DNA from: Actinomadura physcomitrii
GTDB taxonomy: Bacteria; Actinomycetota; Actinomycetes; Streptosporangiales; Streptosporangiaceae
Reading direction: 5' to 3'
Assembly: GCF_008923205.2 (NCBI RefSeq)
Contig: NZ_WBMS02000013.1
Coordinates: 1 to 64,000, forward strand
Length of the DNA: 64,000 nt
In this document: piece by piece, positions 6,526 through 15,326 of the stretch
Position numbering within the stretch: position 1 is the first letter of the stretch
Layout of the letters: every line of letters begins with the position of its first letter
The notes under the pieces: generated by a model
Databases searched by the model: none
The model's input: the letters and a program-made list of their open reading frames with translations, nothing else
What the model was told of the DNA's origin: nothing
Position numbers and translations under genes: made by a program

Positions 6526-8808
6526 TCATGACGCCCGCAGAACGATGAGGGCAACGTCGTCGTTCGAGGGTTCGGGGCCGAAGTCGCGGACCGAGCGCTG
6601 GATGCGGGCGGCGACGGCCCCGGCGCTCAGCCCGGTGCAGCCGGCCAGCAGCCGCTCCAGGCCGTGGCCGTCGCCGAGCAGCCGGTTGCCCGAGCGCCGC
6701 TCGGTGACCCCGTCGGTCACGCAGAGCATCACCTCGCCGCGGCGCAGCTCGAGGGTGTCGGTGTGGAACTCCACGCCGTCGAACACGCCGAGCAGCGGCT
6801 GGGGCTCGGCGGCCTCGCGGACGCCGCCCTCCGGGTCGAGCACCAGCGGGGGCGGGTGCCCCGCGCTCGTGAGCCTGATCGTCACGCCGTCGCGGCGGCG
6901 GCGCGCCGCGATCTCGCCGTGCAGCAGGGTGAGCAGCCGGCCGCGCTCGCCCTCACCGAGGATCAGCCGGTTGAGGCGGGCGAGCACGCCCGGCACCGAC
7001 ATGTCCTCGGCGGCGAGGATGCGCAGCGCGTGCCGGGCGAGGCCGGTGACGGCGGCGGCCTCCGGTCCGGTGCCGCACACGTCGCCGATCGCGAAGCGCC
7101 AGCGGGACGCGGCCTGCGGCGCGCCGGGCCGGACGCCGGACTCGAACACGTCGTAGAAGTCGCCGCCGACCTCGCTGCCCTCCCCCGCCGGCTCGTAGAC
7201 GACCGCGACCTCCAGGCCGGGGATCTCCGGGATACCGGGCGGGAGCAGGCTGCGCTGCAGGGCGCTGCTCATGGCGGTCTGGGCGGAGAACAGGCGGGCG
7301 TTGTCGACGGCGAGGGCGGCGCGGCGGCTGAGCTCCTCGGCCAGCTCGATGGCGCTGCGCTGGAACCGGTCGCCGGCGGGCCGGCCGATGACGATGCTGC
7401 CGATGCGGCGGCCCCGGGCGATCAGCGGGAACGCGTAGACCTGGTCGTCGGCGGTGTCGCCGGCGGCGGCGCGGACGTCCTCCGGGGCGCCGGCGAGGCC
7501 GTTCCAGGGGCCGGGGGCGTCCATCGGCGGTGCGGAGCTGGCCTGGTCGAGCAGGTCGCGCAGGCCGTCGGCGCGGGTCTCGTCGGCGTGCCAGACGTAG
7601 GCGAGCCGCGCGGGCTCGGCCTCGGTGACGGTGTAGACGGCGCACCAGGTGGCGAGCCGGGGCACGACGAGCTGGGCGACCAGCGCCATCGTCCGCTCCT
7701 GGTCGAGGGTGCCGGCGAGCAGGTCGCTGGCCTCGGCGACGAAGCTGAGCCAGCCGCGCCAGGACCGTTCCAGCTCGCCCACCCTGGCCTTCTCCAGGGA
7801 CAGCGAGATCTCGTCGGCGAGGCGGCCGAGGCGCGCGCCGTCGGCCTCCTGGAACCGGCCGGGGGCCGACGTGACGGCCACGAGCAGGCCGGTGAGGCGG
7901 CCCTGCGACTCCAGGGGCGCCGCGGCCAGCGAGCCCGCCCGCAGCGCGGCGGCGGCCGGGTCGGCGGCGTCGGGGGCCACCCAGGGCGAGCCGGCGCGGA
8001 CGGCGGGGGCGAGGCCGCCGACCGTGAGGCCGCCGAGCGGCATCTCCGCGGCGGTGCCGCCGGACGCGCCCATGATCAGGCGTCCGTCGCGCTCGGTGAG
8101 CAGGACGGCCGCGCCGTCGGCGCCGAGGACCTCGCGGACGGCCGCGACGGCGTCCTCCATGGCCTCGACCGCGGCCGGGGAGCGCAGCAGCCGGTCGCCG
8201 GCGGCGGGCGTCTCGCCCATCCCGTCGGACTCCAGGCGCTCGCCGCCGAGCCGGTCGTCACGGGGCTGCGCGCCGGGGACGGCCGGGACGGCGGGCTCGA
8301 GCCCGGCCTCCGCGGACGCGTCGAGGCCTGTGAAGCCGCGGGCGGCCCGCTCCGCGCGGGCGATGCCGTGGTCCGGCGCCGGCTCCGCGGCCTCGTCGGC
8401 GGACGCGCCCGGCTGGGCGCCGTCCTCGTCGGCGCCGGGACGCGGCAGCCGGAACCACACGCCCTTGGTGCGGCGGTCGTAGGAGACGCCCCAGGAGGCG
8501 GCCAGGCGGGCGATCGAGGGCAGCCCGCGGCCGCTGGAGGCGGTGACGCCCGGCATCTCGATGCCGCGGGTGGGGTGGCGGTCGCGGACCTCGATCTCGA
8601 TGCCGCCGGCCTCCAGGCGGCAGGACACCTCGAAGGACGTGCCCGCGTAGGCGACCGCGTTGGTGGCCAGTTCGCTGGTGGCGAGCACCGCGTCGTCGGC
8701 GGCCTCCTCCATGCCCCAGTCGGCGAGCACCTTCCGGACGAAGCGGCGCGCGTCCGCCACCGCCGCGGCGGCGGACGGGAAGGTCGCCGACGCCGTCTGC
8801 CGATCCAA
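6526..8808 (-). CDS. OsaC-like multidomain SpoIIE phosphatase (HATPase-GAF-GAF-PP2C)
   Basis: A 760-residue soluble regulator. An N-terminal RsbW-like ATPase (about 10-125; ELATNAVAYAG and SSGRGLPSIARL boxes) is followed by an Ala/Glu-rich linker, two GAF-like sensor domains (about 215-340 and 355-510) and a C-terminal SpoIIE PP2C-type phosphatase (about 540-758) with metal-ligand motifs GGDFYDVF, IGDVCGTG and DGVTERR. It would dephosphorylate a STAS antagonist such as the one encoded 43 bases downstream. Domain order and position next to the OsaA/OsaB-like pair match Streptomyces OsaC, a modulator of osmotic-stress sigma-B activity. Start is TTG 8808 with GAGGGA 6 bases before it. The intergenic region to the divergent kinase gene is about 340 bases and holds no further gene. 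Confidence 0.88.
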   Translation of the reverse strand: MDRQTASATFPSAAAAVADARRFVRKVLADWGMEEAADDAVLATSELATNAVAYAGTSFEVSCRLEAGGIEIEVRDRHPTRGIEMPGVTASSGRGLPSIARLAASWGVSYDRRTKGVWFRLPRPGADEDGAQPGASADEAAEPAPDHGIARAERAARGFTGLDASAEAGLEPAVPAVPGAQPRDDRLGGERLESDGMGETPAAGDRLLRSPAAVEAMEDAVAAVREVLGADGAAVLLTERDGRLIMGASGGTAAEMPLGGLTVGGLAPAVRAGSPWVAPDAADPAAAALRAGSLAAAPLESQGRLTGLLVAVTSAPGRFQEADGARLGRLADEISLSLEKARVGELERSWRGWLSFVAEASDLLAGTLDQERTMALVAQLVVPRLATWCAVYTVTEAEPARLAYVWHADETRADGLRDLLDQASSAPPMDAPGPWNGLAGAPEDVRAAAGDTADDQVYAFPLIARGRRIGSIVIGRPAGDRFQRSAIELAEELSRRAALAVDNARLFSAQTAMSSALQRSLLPPGIPEIPGLEVAVVYEPAGEGSEVGGDFYDVFESGVRPGAPQAASRWRFAIGDVCGTGPEAAAVTGLARHALRILAAEDMSVPGVLARLNRLILGEGERGRLLTLLHGEIAARRRRDGVTIRLTSAGHPPPLVLDPEGGVREAAEPQPLLGVFDGVEFHTDTLELRRGEVMLCVTDGVTERRSGNRLLGDGHGLERLLAGCTGLSAGAVAARIQRSVRDFGPEPSNDDVALIVLRAS

Positions 8809-9145
8809 CTGCCGTCCCTCGTTCGAAGCCTGTTCATCCTGGCCCGTTCACCCGGGCCTGGCCATCGTGGCAGACCGTGCGGCCCCAGGGCCACGAGAGT
8901 GCCGAACCGGGGCCGCGCGATGCCTCTGACCTCGGTGTGCGCCCCTCCGCCACAACACGACAGACCGTAACACGAAGACTACGGGCCCCGATCCATGACC
9001 TATGCCGCGTGTCACCCGTGAGCGTGCGATTCGGGTTCCGGAACGGGTGGCAACGTAGAGTACAGATGCGGCCGGGAGGCGGTCCGGAACAGACCGGCCC
9101 GTCGCGTCGGGCACCCGGCGACCGCGGGCCAGGAGGATGAAGAAC

Positions 9146-12100
9146 ATGCCGCGTACAGCGTCCCGTGCCCGCCCCGCGGGCGGGTCTCGCGACACCACTC
9201 CGCGTTACAGCGACGCCGATCTGGCGCCGCTGCTGAAGGCGCTGGCCGCCGTCCGAGACGGCCGGACGGGCGCCGGGCTCGACGTGCCCGGCGAGGGCGC
9301 CGTGGCGGAGGCCGCGGCGATCCTGGACGAGATCCGGCAGAACGGCCAGGAGCTGGCGTCCGGGCTGGCCCGGGTACGGCGCGAGATCGGCCGCGAGGGG
9401 CAGCTGCGCGGGCGGCTGACGCCGGGGACGCTGCGCGGGTCGTGGGCGTCGGCGGTGGAGGACTCGAACGCGATCATCGACAAGCTGACCGACCTGGCCA
9501 CCGGGATGCACCGGGTGGTGGAGGCGGTGGCGGCCGGCGACCTGAGCCAGCGGGTGGAGCTGCGGGTGCGCGGCAGGCCGATGCGGGGCGAGCTGCTGCG
9601 GATGGGCAAGTCGGTGAACGGCATGGTCGAGCTGCTGGACCAGTTCACCTGGGAGGTCACCCAGTTCGCCCGCGAGGTCGGCACGGAGGGCCGACTCGGC
9701 GGCCAGGCCCCGTCGCGCGGCATGACGGGCCGGTGGCGGGACGTGACGGCGTCGGTGAACGTGATGGCGGCGCGGCTGACGTCGCAGGTCCGCGACATCG
9801 CGGAGGTCACGACGGCGGTGGCGCAGGGCGACCTGACCCGCAAGGTCACGGTCGAGGCGACCGGTGAGCTTCAGGAGCTGAAGCTCACCGTGAACCAGAT
9901 GGTGGACCAGCTGTCGGCGTTCGCCGACGAGGTCACCCGCGTCGCCCGCGAGGTCGGCACCGAGGGCCGCCTCGGCGGCCAGGCCAACGTGCGGGGCGTG
10001 AGCGGCGTCTGGAAGAACCTGACCGACAACGTCAACGCGATGGCGAACAACCTGACGTACCAGGTGCGCAACATCGCGCAGGTCACCACCGCCGTCGCCG
10101 AAGGCGACCTCGGCAAGAAGATCACCGTTGACGCCCAGGGCGAGATCCTCGAACTCAAGGACACCGTCAACACGATGGTCGACACCCTCTCGGCCTTCGC
10201 CGACGAGGTCACCCGCGTCGCCCGCGAGGTCGGCACCGAAGGCCGCCTGGGCGGCCAGGCCAATGTGCCCGGCGCGGGCGGCGTGTGGCGGGACCTGACC
10301 AACAACGTCAACGGGATGGCGTCCAACCTGACCTACCAGGTGCGCAACATCGCGCAGGTCACCACCGCCGTCGCCGAAGGCGACCTCGGCAAGAAGATCA
10401 CCGTTGACGCCCAGGGCGAGATCCTCGAACTCAAGGACACCGTCAACACGATGGTCGACACCCTCTCGGCCTTCGCCGACGAGGTCACCCGCGTCGCCCG
10501 CGAGGTCGGCACCGAAGGCCGCCTGGGCGGCCAGGCGAACGTCCAGGGCGTCAGCGGGGTCTGGAAGAACCTGACCGACAACGTCAACTCGATGGCGAAC
10601 AACCTGACCGTGCAGGTCCGCGGGATCGCGCAGGTCACCACGGCGGTCGCGCAGGGCGACCTGACCCGCAAGATCGAGGTTGACGCGCAGGGCGAGATCC
10701 TCCAGCTCAAGGACACCCTGAACACCATGGTCGACACGCTGTCGGCGTTCGCGGACGAGGTCAGCCGCGTCGCCCGCGAGGTCGGCACGGAGGGCCGGCT
10801 CGGCGGCCAGGCGCACGTGCCCGGCGCTGGCGGCATGTGGAAGGACCTGACCGACAACGTCAACGGCATGGCGTCCAACCTGACCTACCAGGTCCGCAAC
10901 ATCGCGCAGGTCGCGACCGCGGTCGCGCACGGCGACCTGACCCGCCGCATCGACGTCGACGCGCAGGGCGAGATCCTTGAGCTGAAGACGACGCTGAACA
11001 CGATGGTGGACACGCTGTCGTCGTTCGCGTCCGAGGTGACCCGCGTCGCCCGCGAGGTCGGCAGCGAGGGGCGGCTCGGCGGGCAGGCCGAGGTCGAGGG
11101 CGTCTCGGGCACCTGGAAGCGGCTGACCGAGAGCGTCAACGAGCTGGCGCGCAATCTGACCACGCAGGTCCGCGCGATCGGCGCGGTGGCCAGCGCGGTC
11201 GCCACCGGCGACCTGACCCGGACGATCACCGTGGAGGCGCGCGGCGAGGTCGCCGAGCTGTCCGACAACGTCAACCTGATGGTCGCCACCCTGCGCGAGA
11301 CGACCCGCGCGAACGAGGAGCAGGACTGGCTGAAGACCAACCTCGCCCGGATCGGCGGGCTCATGCAGGGCCACCGCGACCTGATGCAGGTCGCCGAGCT
11401 GATCATGCGGGAGCTGACGCCGACCGCGAGCGCCCAGTACGGCGCGTTCTACCTGGCCGAGGGCGGCGAGGAGGCCGAGCTGGTGCTGATCGCCGGGTAC
11501 GGGACGCGGCGCAGCCGGATCGGAACGGTCCGGTTCGCGCTCGGCGAGGGACTGGTCGGGCAGGCGGCGCAGGAGCGCCGGGCGCTGCTGATCAACGACG
11601 CGCCGGCCGACTACGTCCGGATCGGGTCGGGGCTGGGCGAGTCGTCGCCGGTCAACATCATCGTGCTGCCGATCGTGTTCGAGGACGAGGTGCTCGGCGC
11701 GATCGAGCTGGCTTCGTTCGGCCGGTTCACCGACGTGCACCTGGCGTTCTTCAGCCAGCTGATCGAGACGATCGGGGTGACGCTGAACGCGATCCGCGCC
11801 AACACCCGGACCGAGGCGCTGCTCGGCGAGTCGCAGCGGCTCGCGCAGGAGCTGCAGGAGCGCTCCGACGAGCTGCAGCGCCAGCAGGGCGAGCTGCGGC
11901 ACTCCAACACCGAGCTGGAGGAGAAGGCGGCGCTGCTGGCCCAGCAGAACCGCGCGATCGAGATCCAGAACTTCCAGATCGAGCAGGCGCGGCGGACGCT
12001 GGAGGAGCGCGCCGAGCAGCTGGCGATCTCCTCGCGGTACAAGTCGGAGTTCCTGGCGAACATGTCGCACGAGTTGCGGACGCCGCTGAACAGCCTGCTG

Positions 12101-13381
12101 GTGCTGGCCAAGCTGCTGTCGGAGAACCAGGGCGGCAACCTCACCGACAAGCAGGTGGAGTTCGCGCGGACGATCCACGAGTCCGGCACCGACCTGCTGG
12201 AGCTGATCAACGACATCCTGGACCTGGCCAAAGTGGAGGCCGGGAAGATGGAGGCGCACCCGCAGCGGCTGTCGGTGCCGGCGCTGGTGGACTACGTGGA
12301 CGCCACGTTCCGCCCGCTGTCGGTGGACAAGGGGCTGCACTTCGGGGTGGAGGTCGCGCCGGACGTCCCGCCGACGCTGAACACCGACGAGCAGCGGCTG
12401 CAGCAGGTGCTGCGCAACCTGCTGTCGAACGCGGTGAAGTTCACCGCGGAGGGCGAGGTCCGGCTGGTGATCGAGCGGGCCGGGGACATCGACTTCACGC
12501 TGCCCGCGCTGTGGAACACCCCGGACGTCATCGCGTTCCGGGTGATCGACACCGGCATCGGGGTGAGCGCCGACAAGCTGCAGGAGATCTTCGAGCCGTT
12601 CCAGCAGGCCGACGGGACCACCAGCCGCCGCTACGGCGGCACCGGGCTCGGCCTGTCGATCAGCCGGAACATCGCCCGGCTGCTGGGCGGGGAGATCCAG
12701 GCGGAGAGCCAGCCGGGCCGCGGCAGCGTGTTCACGCTGTACCTGCCGGCCCAGTACAGCGAGGCCGAGGGCCGCCGCCGGGCCGCGGCGGCCGAGGAGG
12801 CGGACGGCGCGGCGGAGGCCGTGCCCGTGCTTCCGGCGGCCGGTTCCGCGGACGGCGGCGGCGCGCGCGCGGCGTCCGGCCGGGAGAACGGGCGCGCGGC
12901 CGACCAGCGGCCCCCGGCCGAGGGCCAGGGGCGTCCCGAGCCCGCGCTGAACGGGATGCTGGCGGAGCCGCCGGCGGACTTCGTCGACACGGTGCTGTCG
13001 GGCCGCAAGGTGCTGATCGTCGACGACGACGTCCGCAACGTGTTCGCGCTGACGTCCGTCCTGGAGGGGTACGGGATGGAGGTCCTGTACGCCGAGGACG
13101 GGCAGGCGGGGATCGACCTGCTGCACCGCAACCCGGACGTGGCGATCGTGCTGATGGACGTGATGATGCCGGGCCTCGACGGGTACGCGACGACGGCGGC
13201 GATCCGGCAGATGCCGCAGTTCGCCGAGCTGCCGATCGTCGTGATCACCGCGAAGGTGATGAAGGGCGATCGCGAGAAGAGCCTCGAATCGGGCGCGTCG
13301 GACTACGTGCCGAAGCCCGTCGACGTGGATCATCTCCTTGACGTCATGAGGAACTGGCTGCAACCCTCCATCGTCCGCTGA
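9146..13381 (+). CDS. soluble seven-HAMP hybrid histidine kinase, OsaA-like
   Basis: A 1411-residue hybrid sensor kinase with no signal peptide or membrane segment. Seven HAMP units (about 100-730) each end in a TTAVAxGDLxxK-type helix and are joined by EVGTEGRLGGQA connectors. Then come a GAF domain (about 755-890), a Gln/Glu-rich coiled coil (about 895-960), HisKA with the phospho-histidine in NMSHELRTPLN (about 975), HATPase_c (DTGIGV and GGTGLGLSIS) and, after an Ala-rich linker, a receiver domain with phospho-Asp in VLMDVMMPG (about 1338). Tandem HAMP arrays are the hallmark of osmosensing group III kinases; the order matches Streptomyces OsaA. I choose ATG 9146 because AGGAGG lies 9 bases upstream; ATG 9137 abuts that site. 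The response regulator gene follows. Confidence 0.92.
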   Translation: MPRTASRARPAGGSRDTTPRYSDADLAPLLKALAAVRDGRTGAGLDVPGEGAVAEAAAILDEIRQNGQELASGLARVRREIGREGQLRGRLTPGTLRGSWASAVEDSNAIIDKLTDLATGMHRVVEAVAAGDLSQRVELRVRGRPMRGELLRMGKSVNGMVELLDQFTWEVTQFAREVGTEGRLGGQAPSRGMTGRWRDVTASVNVMAARLTSQVRDIAEVTTAVAQGDLTRKVTVEATGELQELKLTVNQMVDQLSAFADEVTRVAREVGTEGRLGGQANVRGVSGVWKNLTDNVNAMANNLTYQVRNIAQVTTAVAEGDLGKKITVDAQGEILELKDTVNTMVDTLSAFADEVTRVAREVGTEGRLGGQANVPGAGGVWRDLTNNVNGMASNLTYQVRNIAQVTTAVAEGDLGKKITVDAQGEILELKDTVNTMVDTLSAFADEVTRVAREVGTEGRLGGQANVQGVSGVWKNLTDNVNSMANNLTVQVRGIAQVTTAVAQGDLTRKIEVDAQGEILQLKDTLNTMVDTLSAFADEVSRVAREVGTEGRLGGQAHVPGAGGMWKDLTDNVNGMASNLTYQVRNIAQVATAVAHGDLTRRIDVDAQGEILELKTTLNTMVDTLSSFASEVTRVAREVGSEGRLGGQAEVEGVSGTWKRLTESVNELARNLTTQVRAIGAVASAVATGDLTRTITVEARGEVAELSDNVNLMVATLRETTRANEEQDWLKTNLARIGGLMQGHRDLMQVAELIMRELTPTASAQYGAFYLAEGGEEAELVLIAGYGTRRSRIGTVRFALGEGLVGQAAQERRALLINDAPADYVRIGSGLGESSPVNIIVLPIVFEDEVLGAIELASFGRFTDVHLAFFSQLIETIGVTLNAIRANTRTEALLGESQRLAQELQERSDELQRQQGELRHSNTELEEKAALLAQQNRAIEIQNFQIEQARRTLEERAEQLAISSRYKSEFLANMSHELRTPLNSLLVLAKLLSENQGGNLTDKQVEFARTIHESGTDLLELINDILDLAKVEAGKMEAHPQRLSVPALVDYVDATFRPLSVDKGLHFGVEVAPDVPPTLNTDEQRLQQVLRNLLSNAVKFTAEGEVRLVIERAGDIDFTLPALWNTPDVIAFRVIDTGIGVSADKLQEIFEPFQQADGTTSRRYGGTGLGLSISRNIARLLGGEIQAESQPGRGSVFTLYLPAQYSEAEGRRRAAAAEEADGAAEAVPVLPAAGSADGGGARAASGRENGRAADQRPPAEGQGRPEPALNGMLAEPPADFVDTVLSGRKVLIVDDDVRNVFALTSVLEGYGMEVLYAEDGQAGIDLLHRNPDVAIVLMDVMMPGLDGYATTAAIRQMPQFAELPIVVITAKVMKGDREKSLESGASDYVPKPVDVDHLLDVMRNWLQPSIVR
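10058..10536 (+). repeat. exact 203-base repeats inside the HAMP array
   Basis: Positions 10058-10260 and 10334-10536 appear identical base for base, 276 bases apart, i.e. one 92-residue HAMP unit. Neighbouring units are only similar. Identity at silent sites points to recent unit duplication or gene conversion. Confidence 0.85.
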
Positions 13382-13522
13382 GGAGAGGAGTCGCCTGGCA
13401 GGTAGGGTCGCCGTGGACGTGGTCATGGGACGTGGTCATCGGGCGGGGTCGCCGGGCATGGTCATCGGGCATGGGCGTGGCCGCACGGCGGGAGGGCCGG
13501 ACCGGAATCGGAGAGACGACGC

Positions 13523-14185
13523 GTGGACGACAAGGCGAAGATCCTGCTCGTGGACGACCGCGAGGAGAACCTGATCGCGCTGGAGGCCATCCTCAGTTCC
13601 CTCGATCAGGACCTGGTCCGGGCGCGGTCCGGCGAGGAGGCGCTGAAGGCGCTGCTCACCGACGAGTACGCGGTCATCCTGCTGGACGTCGTCATGCCGG
13701 GGATGGACGGGTTCGAGACGGCGCGCGACATCAAGCGCCGCAAGAAGACCCGCGACCTGCCGATCATCTTCCTGACGGCGGTGAACAGCGATCCCGACTA
13801 CGCGTTCCGCGGGTACGCGGCGGGCGCGGTCGACTTCATCTCCAAGCCGTTCGACCCGTGGGTGCTGCGGGCGAAGGTGTCGGTGTTCGTGGAGCTGCAC
13901 ACCAAGAACAAGCAGCTGCGCGACCAGACGGCGCTGCTGCGGGAGCAGGCCGCGCTGCTGCGCGAGCAGTCGACGCTGCTGAAGGCGCGCGGCGCCGAGG
14001 GCTCCGCCGAGGCCCCGGCGCCGGGGGATGCGCGGGTCGCCGACCGGCTGGCGGCGGTGGCCGAGCAGGCGGCGACCGTCGGCAAGCACCTGCCGCCGGC
14101 GCTGCACGGCGAGTACGACGAGCTGGAGCGGCGCCTGGCGGCGCTGCGCGAGGTGCTGCGGCCCGGCGGCTCGACCGGCGACTGA
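13523..14185 (+). CDS. response regulator with coiled-coil output, OsaB-like
   Basis: 220 residues. Receiver domain at 1-125: acidic pair DD at 11-12, phospho-Asp 55 in VILLDVVMPG, and the lysine of ISKPFDP near 107. Instead of a DNA-binding domain the rest is a heptad-rich coiled coil (KNKQLRDQTALLREQAALL) and a short Ala-rich tail. OsaB of Streptomyces has this layout and acts in osmoadaptation with the neighbouring kinase, so this is the likely partner of the HAMP kinase 140 bases upstream. Starts at GTG 13523 after GGAGAG. The spacer 13412-13475 contains three imperfect copies of GTGGTCATSGG. Output mechanism unknown. Confidence 0.88.
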   Translation: MDDKAKILLVDDREENLIALEAILSSLDQDLVRARSGEEALKALLTDEYAVILLDVVMPGMDGFETARDIKRRKKTRDLPIIFLTAVNSDPDYAFRGYAAGAVDFISKPFDPWVLRAKVSVFVELHTKNKQLRDQTALLREQAALLREQSTLLKARGAEGSAEAPAPGDARVADRLAAVAEQAATVGKHLPPALHGEYDELERRLAALREVLRPGGSTGD

Positions 14186-14292
14186 ACCGGCGGCTGAACC
14201 GGTACCGCGCCCGCGGCGATCGACTGGCCGTGTCCGGTCAGTGACGCTTTGCGCCCCTTCGTACCGGGGATGGTTCCGTCGGGAGGTGGGCC

Positions 14293-15315
14293 GTGGACGT
14301 CGCGGGGCTGTTCCTCGCCGGCGCCGGGGCGGGCCTGCTGGCGGGCGGCACCACGTGCGCGGCGACGCAGCTGGGCCTGCTGACCGGCGCGGTGGGCGGT
14401 GCCGCGGGCGCCGGCCCCGGTCCGGCGGCGACGCGTCCGGTCCGGCAGGTGTCGGTGTTCCTGACGGCGAAGCTGGCCTCGCATATGGCTCTGGGCGCGT
14501 TGCTCGGGCTGGTGGGCGGTGCGGTGCAGCCGGGCCCGCGGGTGCGGGGGGCGCTGCTGGCGGGGGCCGCGGCGGTGCTGGCGCTGTTCGCCCTCGATCT
14601 GCTGGGCTTCCGGCCGGCGCGTCGGCTGCTAAGACGGAACGGAACGCCCTCGTCCAGGCCCGGCGAGAGCGAGGACGGCTGCCATCCGCCCCGAGCCGGA
14701 CGGTCCGGGCGGCCCGTGCTGCTGGGGGCCGCGACGGTGCTGGTCCCGTGCGGGCTGACGCTGTCGGCGGAGCTGCTGGCCGTGACCTCGCGTTCCGCCC
14801 TCGGCGGCGCGGTGGTGATGGGCGCGTTCGTGCTGGGGACGGCGCCGCTGTTCGGGCTCATCGGCGTCGCCGTCGGGCGGACGCTCGCGCTGCTGCGGGG
14901 GCGGCTGACCGCGCTGCTCGCCGTCGCACTGCTCGCGGCGTCCGGCTGGACGCTGCTGTCGGGGCTGCGGCTCGGCGGCTGGCTCCCGTCCGGCGGCGCG
15001 GCCACCGCGACGGCCGATTCGGCCCGGTTCGTCCGAACGGACGCGGCGGGCACCCAGGTCGTGACCATCTGGGCCCTCGACCGCGGCTACCGGCCCGCGC
15101 TGCTCACCGCGCGGGCGCGCGTCCACACCGTCCTGGTCCTGCGGACCCGGCGGACCTCGGGGCACATGCGGGTGTTCACCATCCCGAGCCGCGGCAAGGA
15201 CGTGTACCTGCCCGCGACGGGCGAGACCCGCGTCGCCCTGGGCGCCCCGGGGCCGGGCCGGATGCCGTTCATGTGCGCGTCCGGCCACTTCCCCGGGGCG
15301 ATCACGTTCCGGTAG
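14293..15315 (+). CDS. TauE/SafE- or DsbD-like membrane protein with C-terminal cupredoxin-like domain
   Basis: 340 residues. The first ~230 hold six or so hydrophobic segments in two related halves; each half opens with a Cys-bearing loop (GGTTCAATQLGL near 18-29 and LVPCGLTLSAE near 150-160), as in DsbD/CcdA-like and SafE-like proteins that move reductant or metal. The final ~100 residues are extracytoplasmic by prediction and end in PGRMPFMCASGHFPGAITF, whose Cys and downstream His resemble a cupredoxin copper site. A role in copper handling or periplasmic electron transfer is inferred, not shown. GTG 14293 has GGAGGTGG upstream. It converges on gltX with an 11-base gap. Confidence 0.65.
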   Translation: MDVAGLFLAGAGAGLLAGGTTCAATQLGLLTGAVGGAAGAGPGPAATRPVRQVSVFLTAKLASHMALGALLGLVGGAVQPGPRVRGALLAGAAAVLALFALDLLGFRPARRLLRRNGTPSSRPGESEDGCHPPRAGRSGRPVLLGAATVLVPCGLTLSAELLAVTSRSALGGAVVMGAFVLGTAPLFGLIGVAVGRTLALLRGRLTALLAVALLAASGWTLLSGLRLGGWLPSGGAATATADSARFVRTDAAGTQVVTIWALDRGYRPALLTARARVHTVLVLRTRRTSGHMRVFTIPSRGKDVYLPATGETRVALGAPGPGRMPFMCASGHFPGAITFR

Positions 15316-15326
15316 CTCCGCGCGGG

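Noticed and set aside
8834..13426. Very long minus-strand open frame opposite the HAMP kinase
   Set aside because: It is the codon-position shadow of the kinase in GC-rich DNA: Arg/Asp/Val/Leu-rich low complexity and no recognisable domain.
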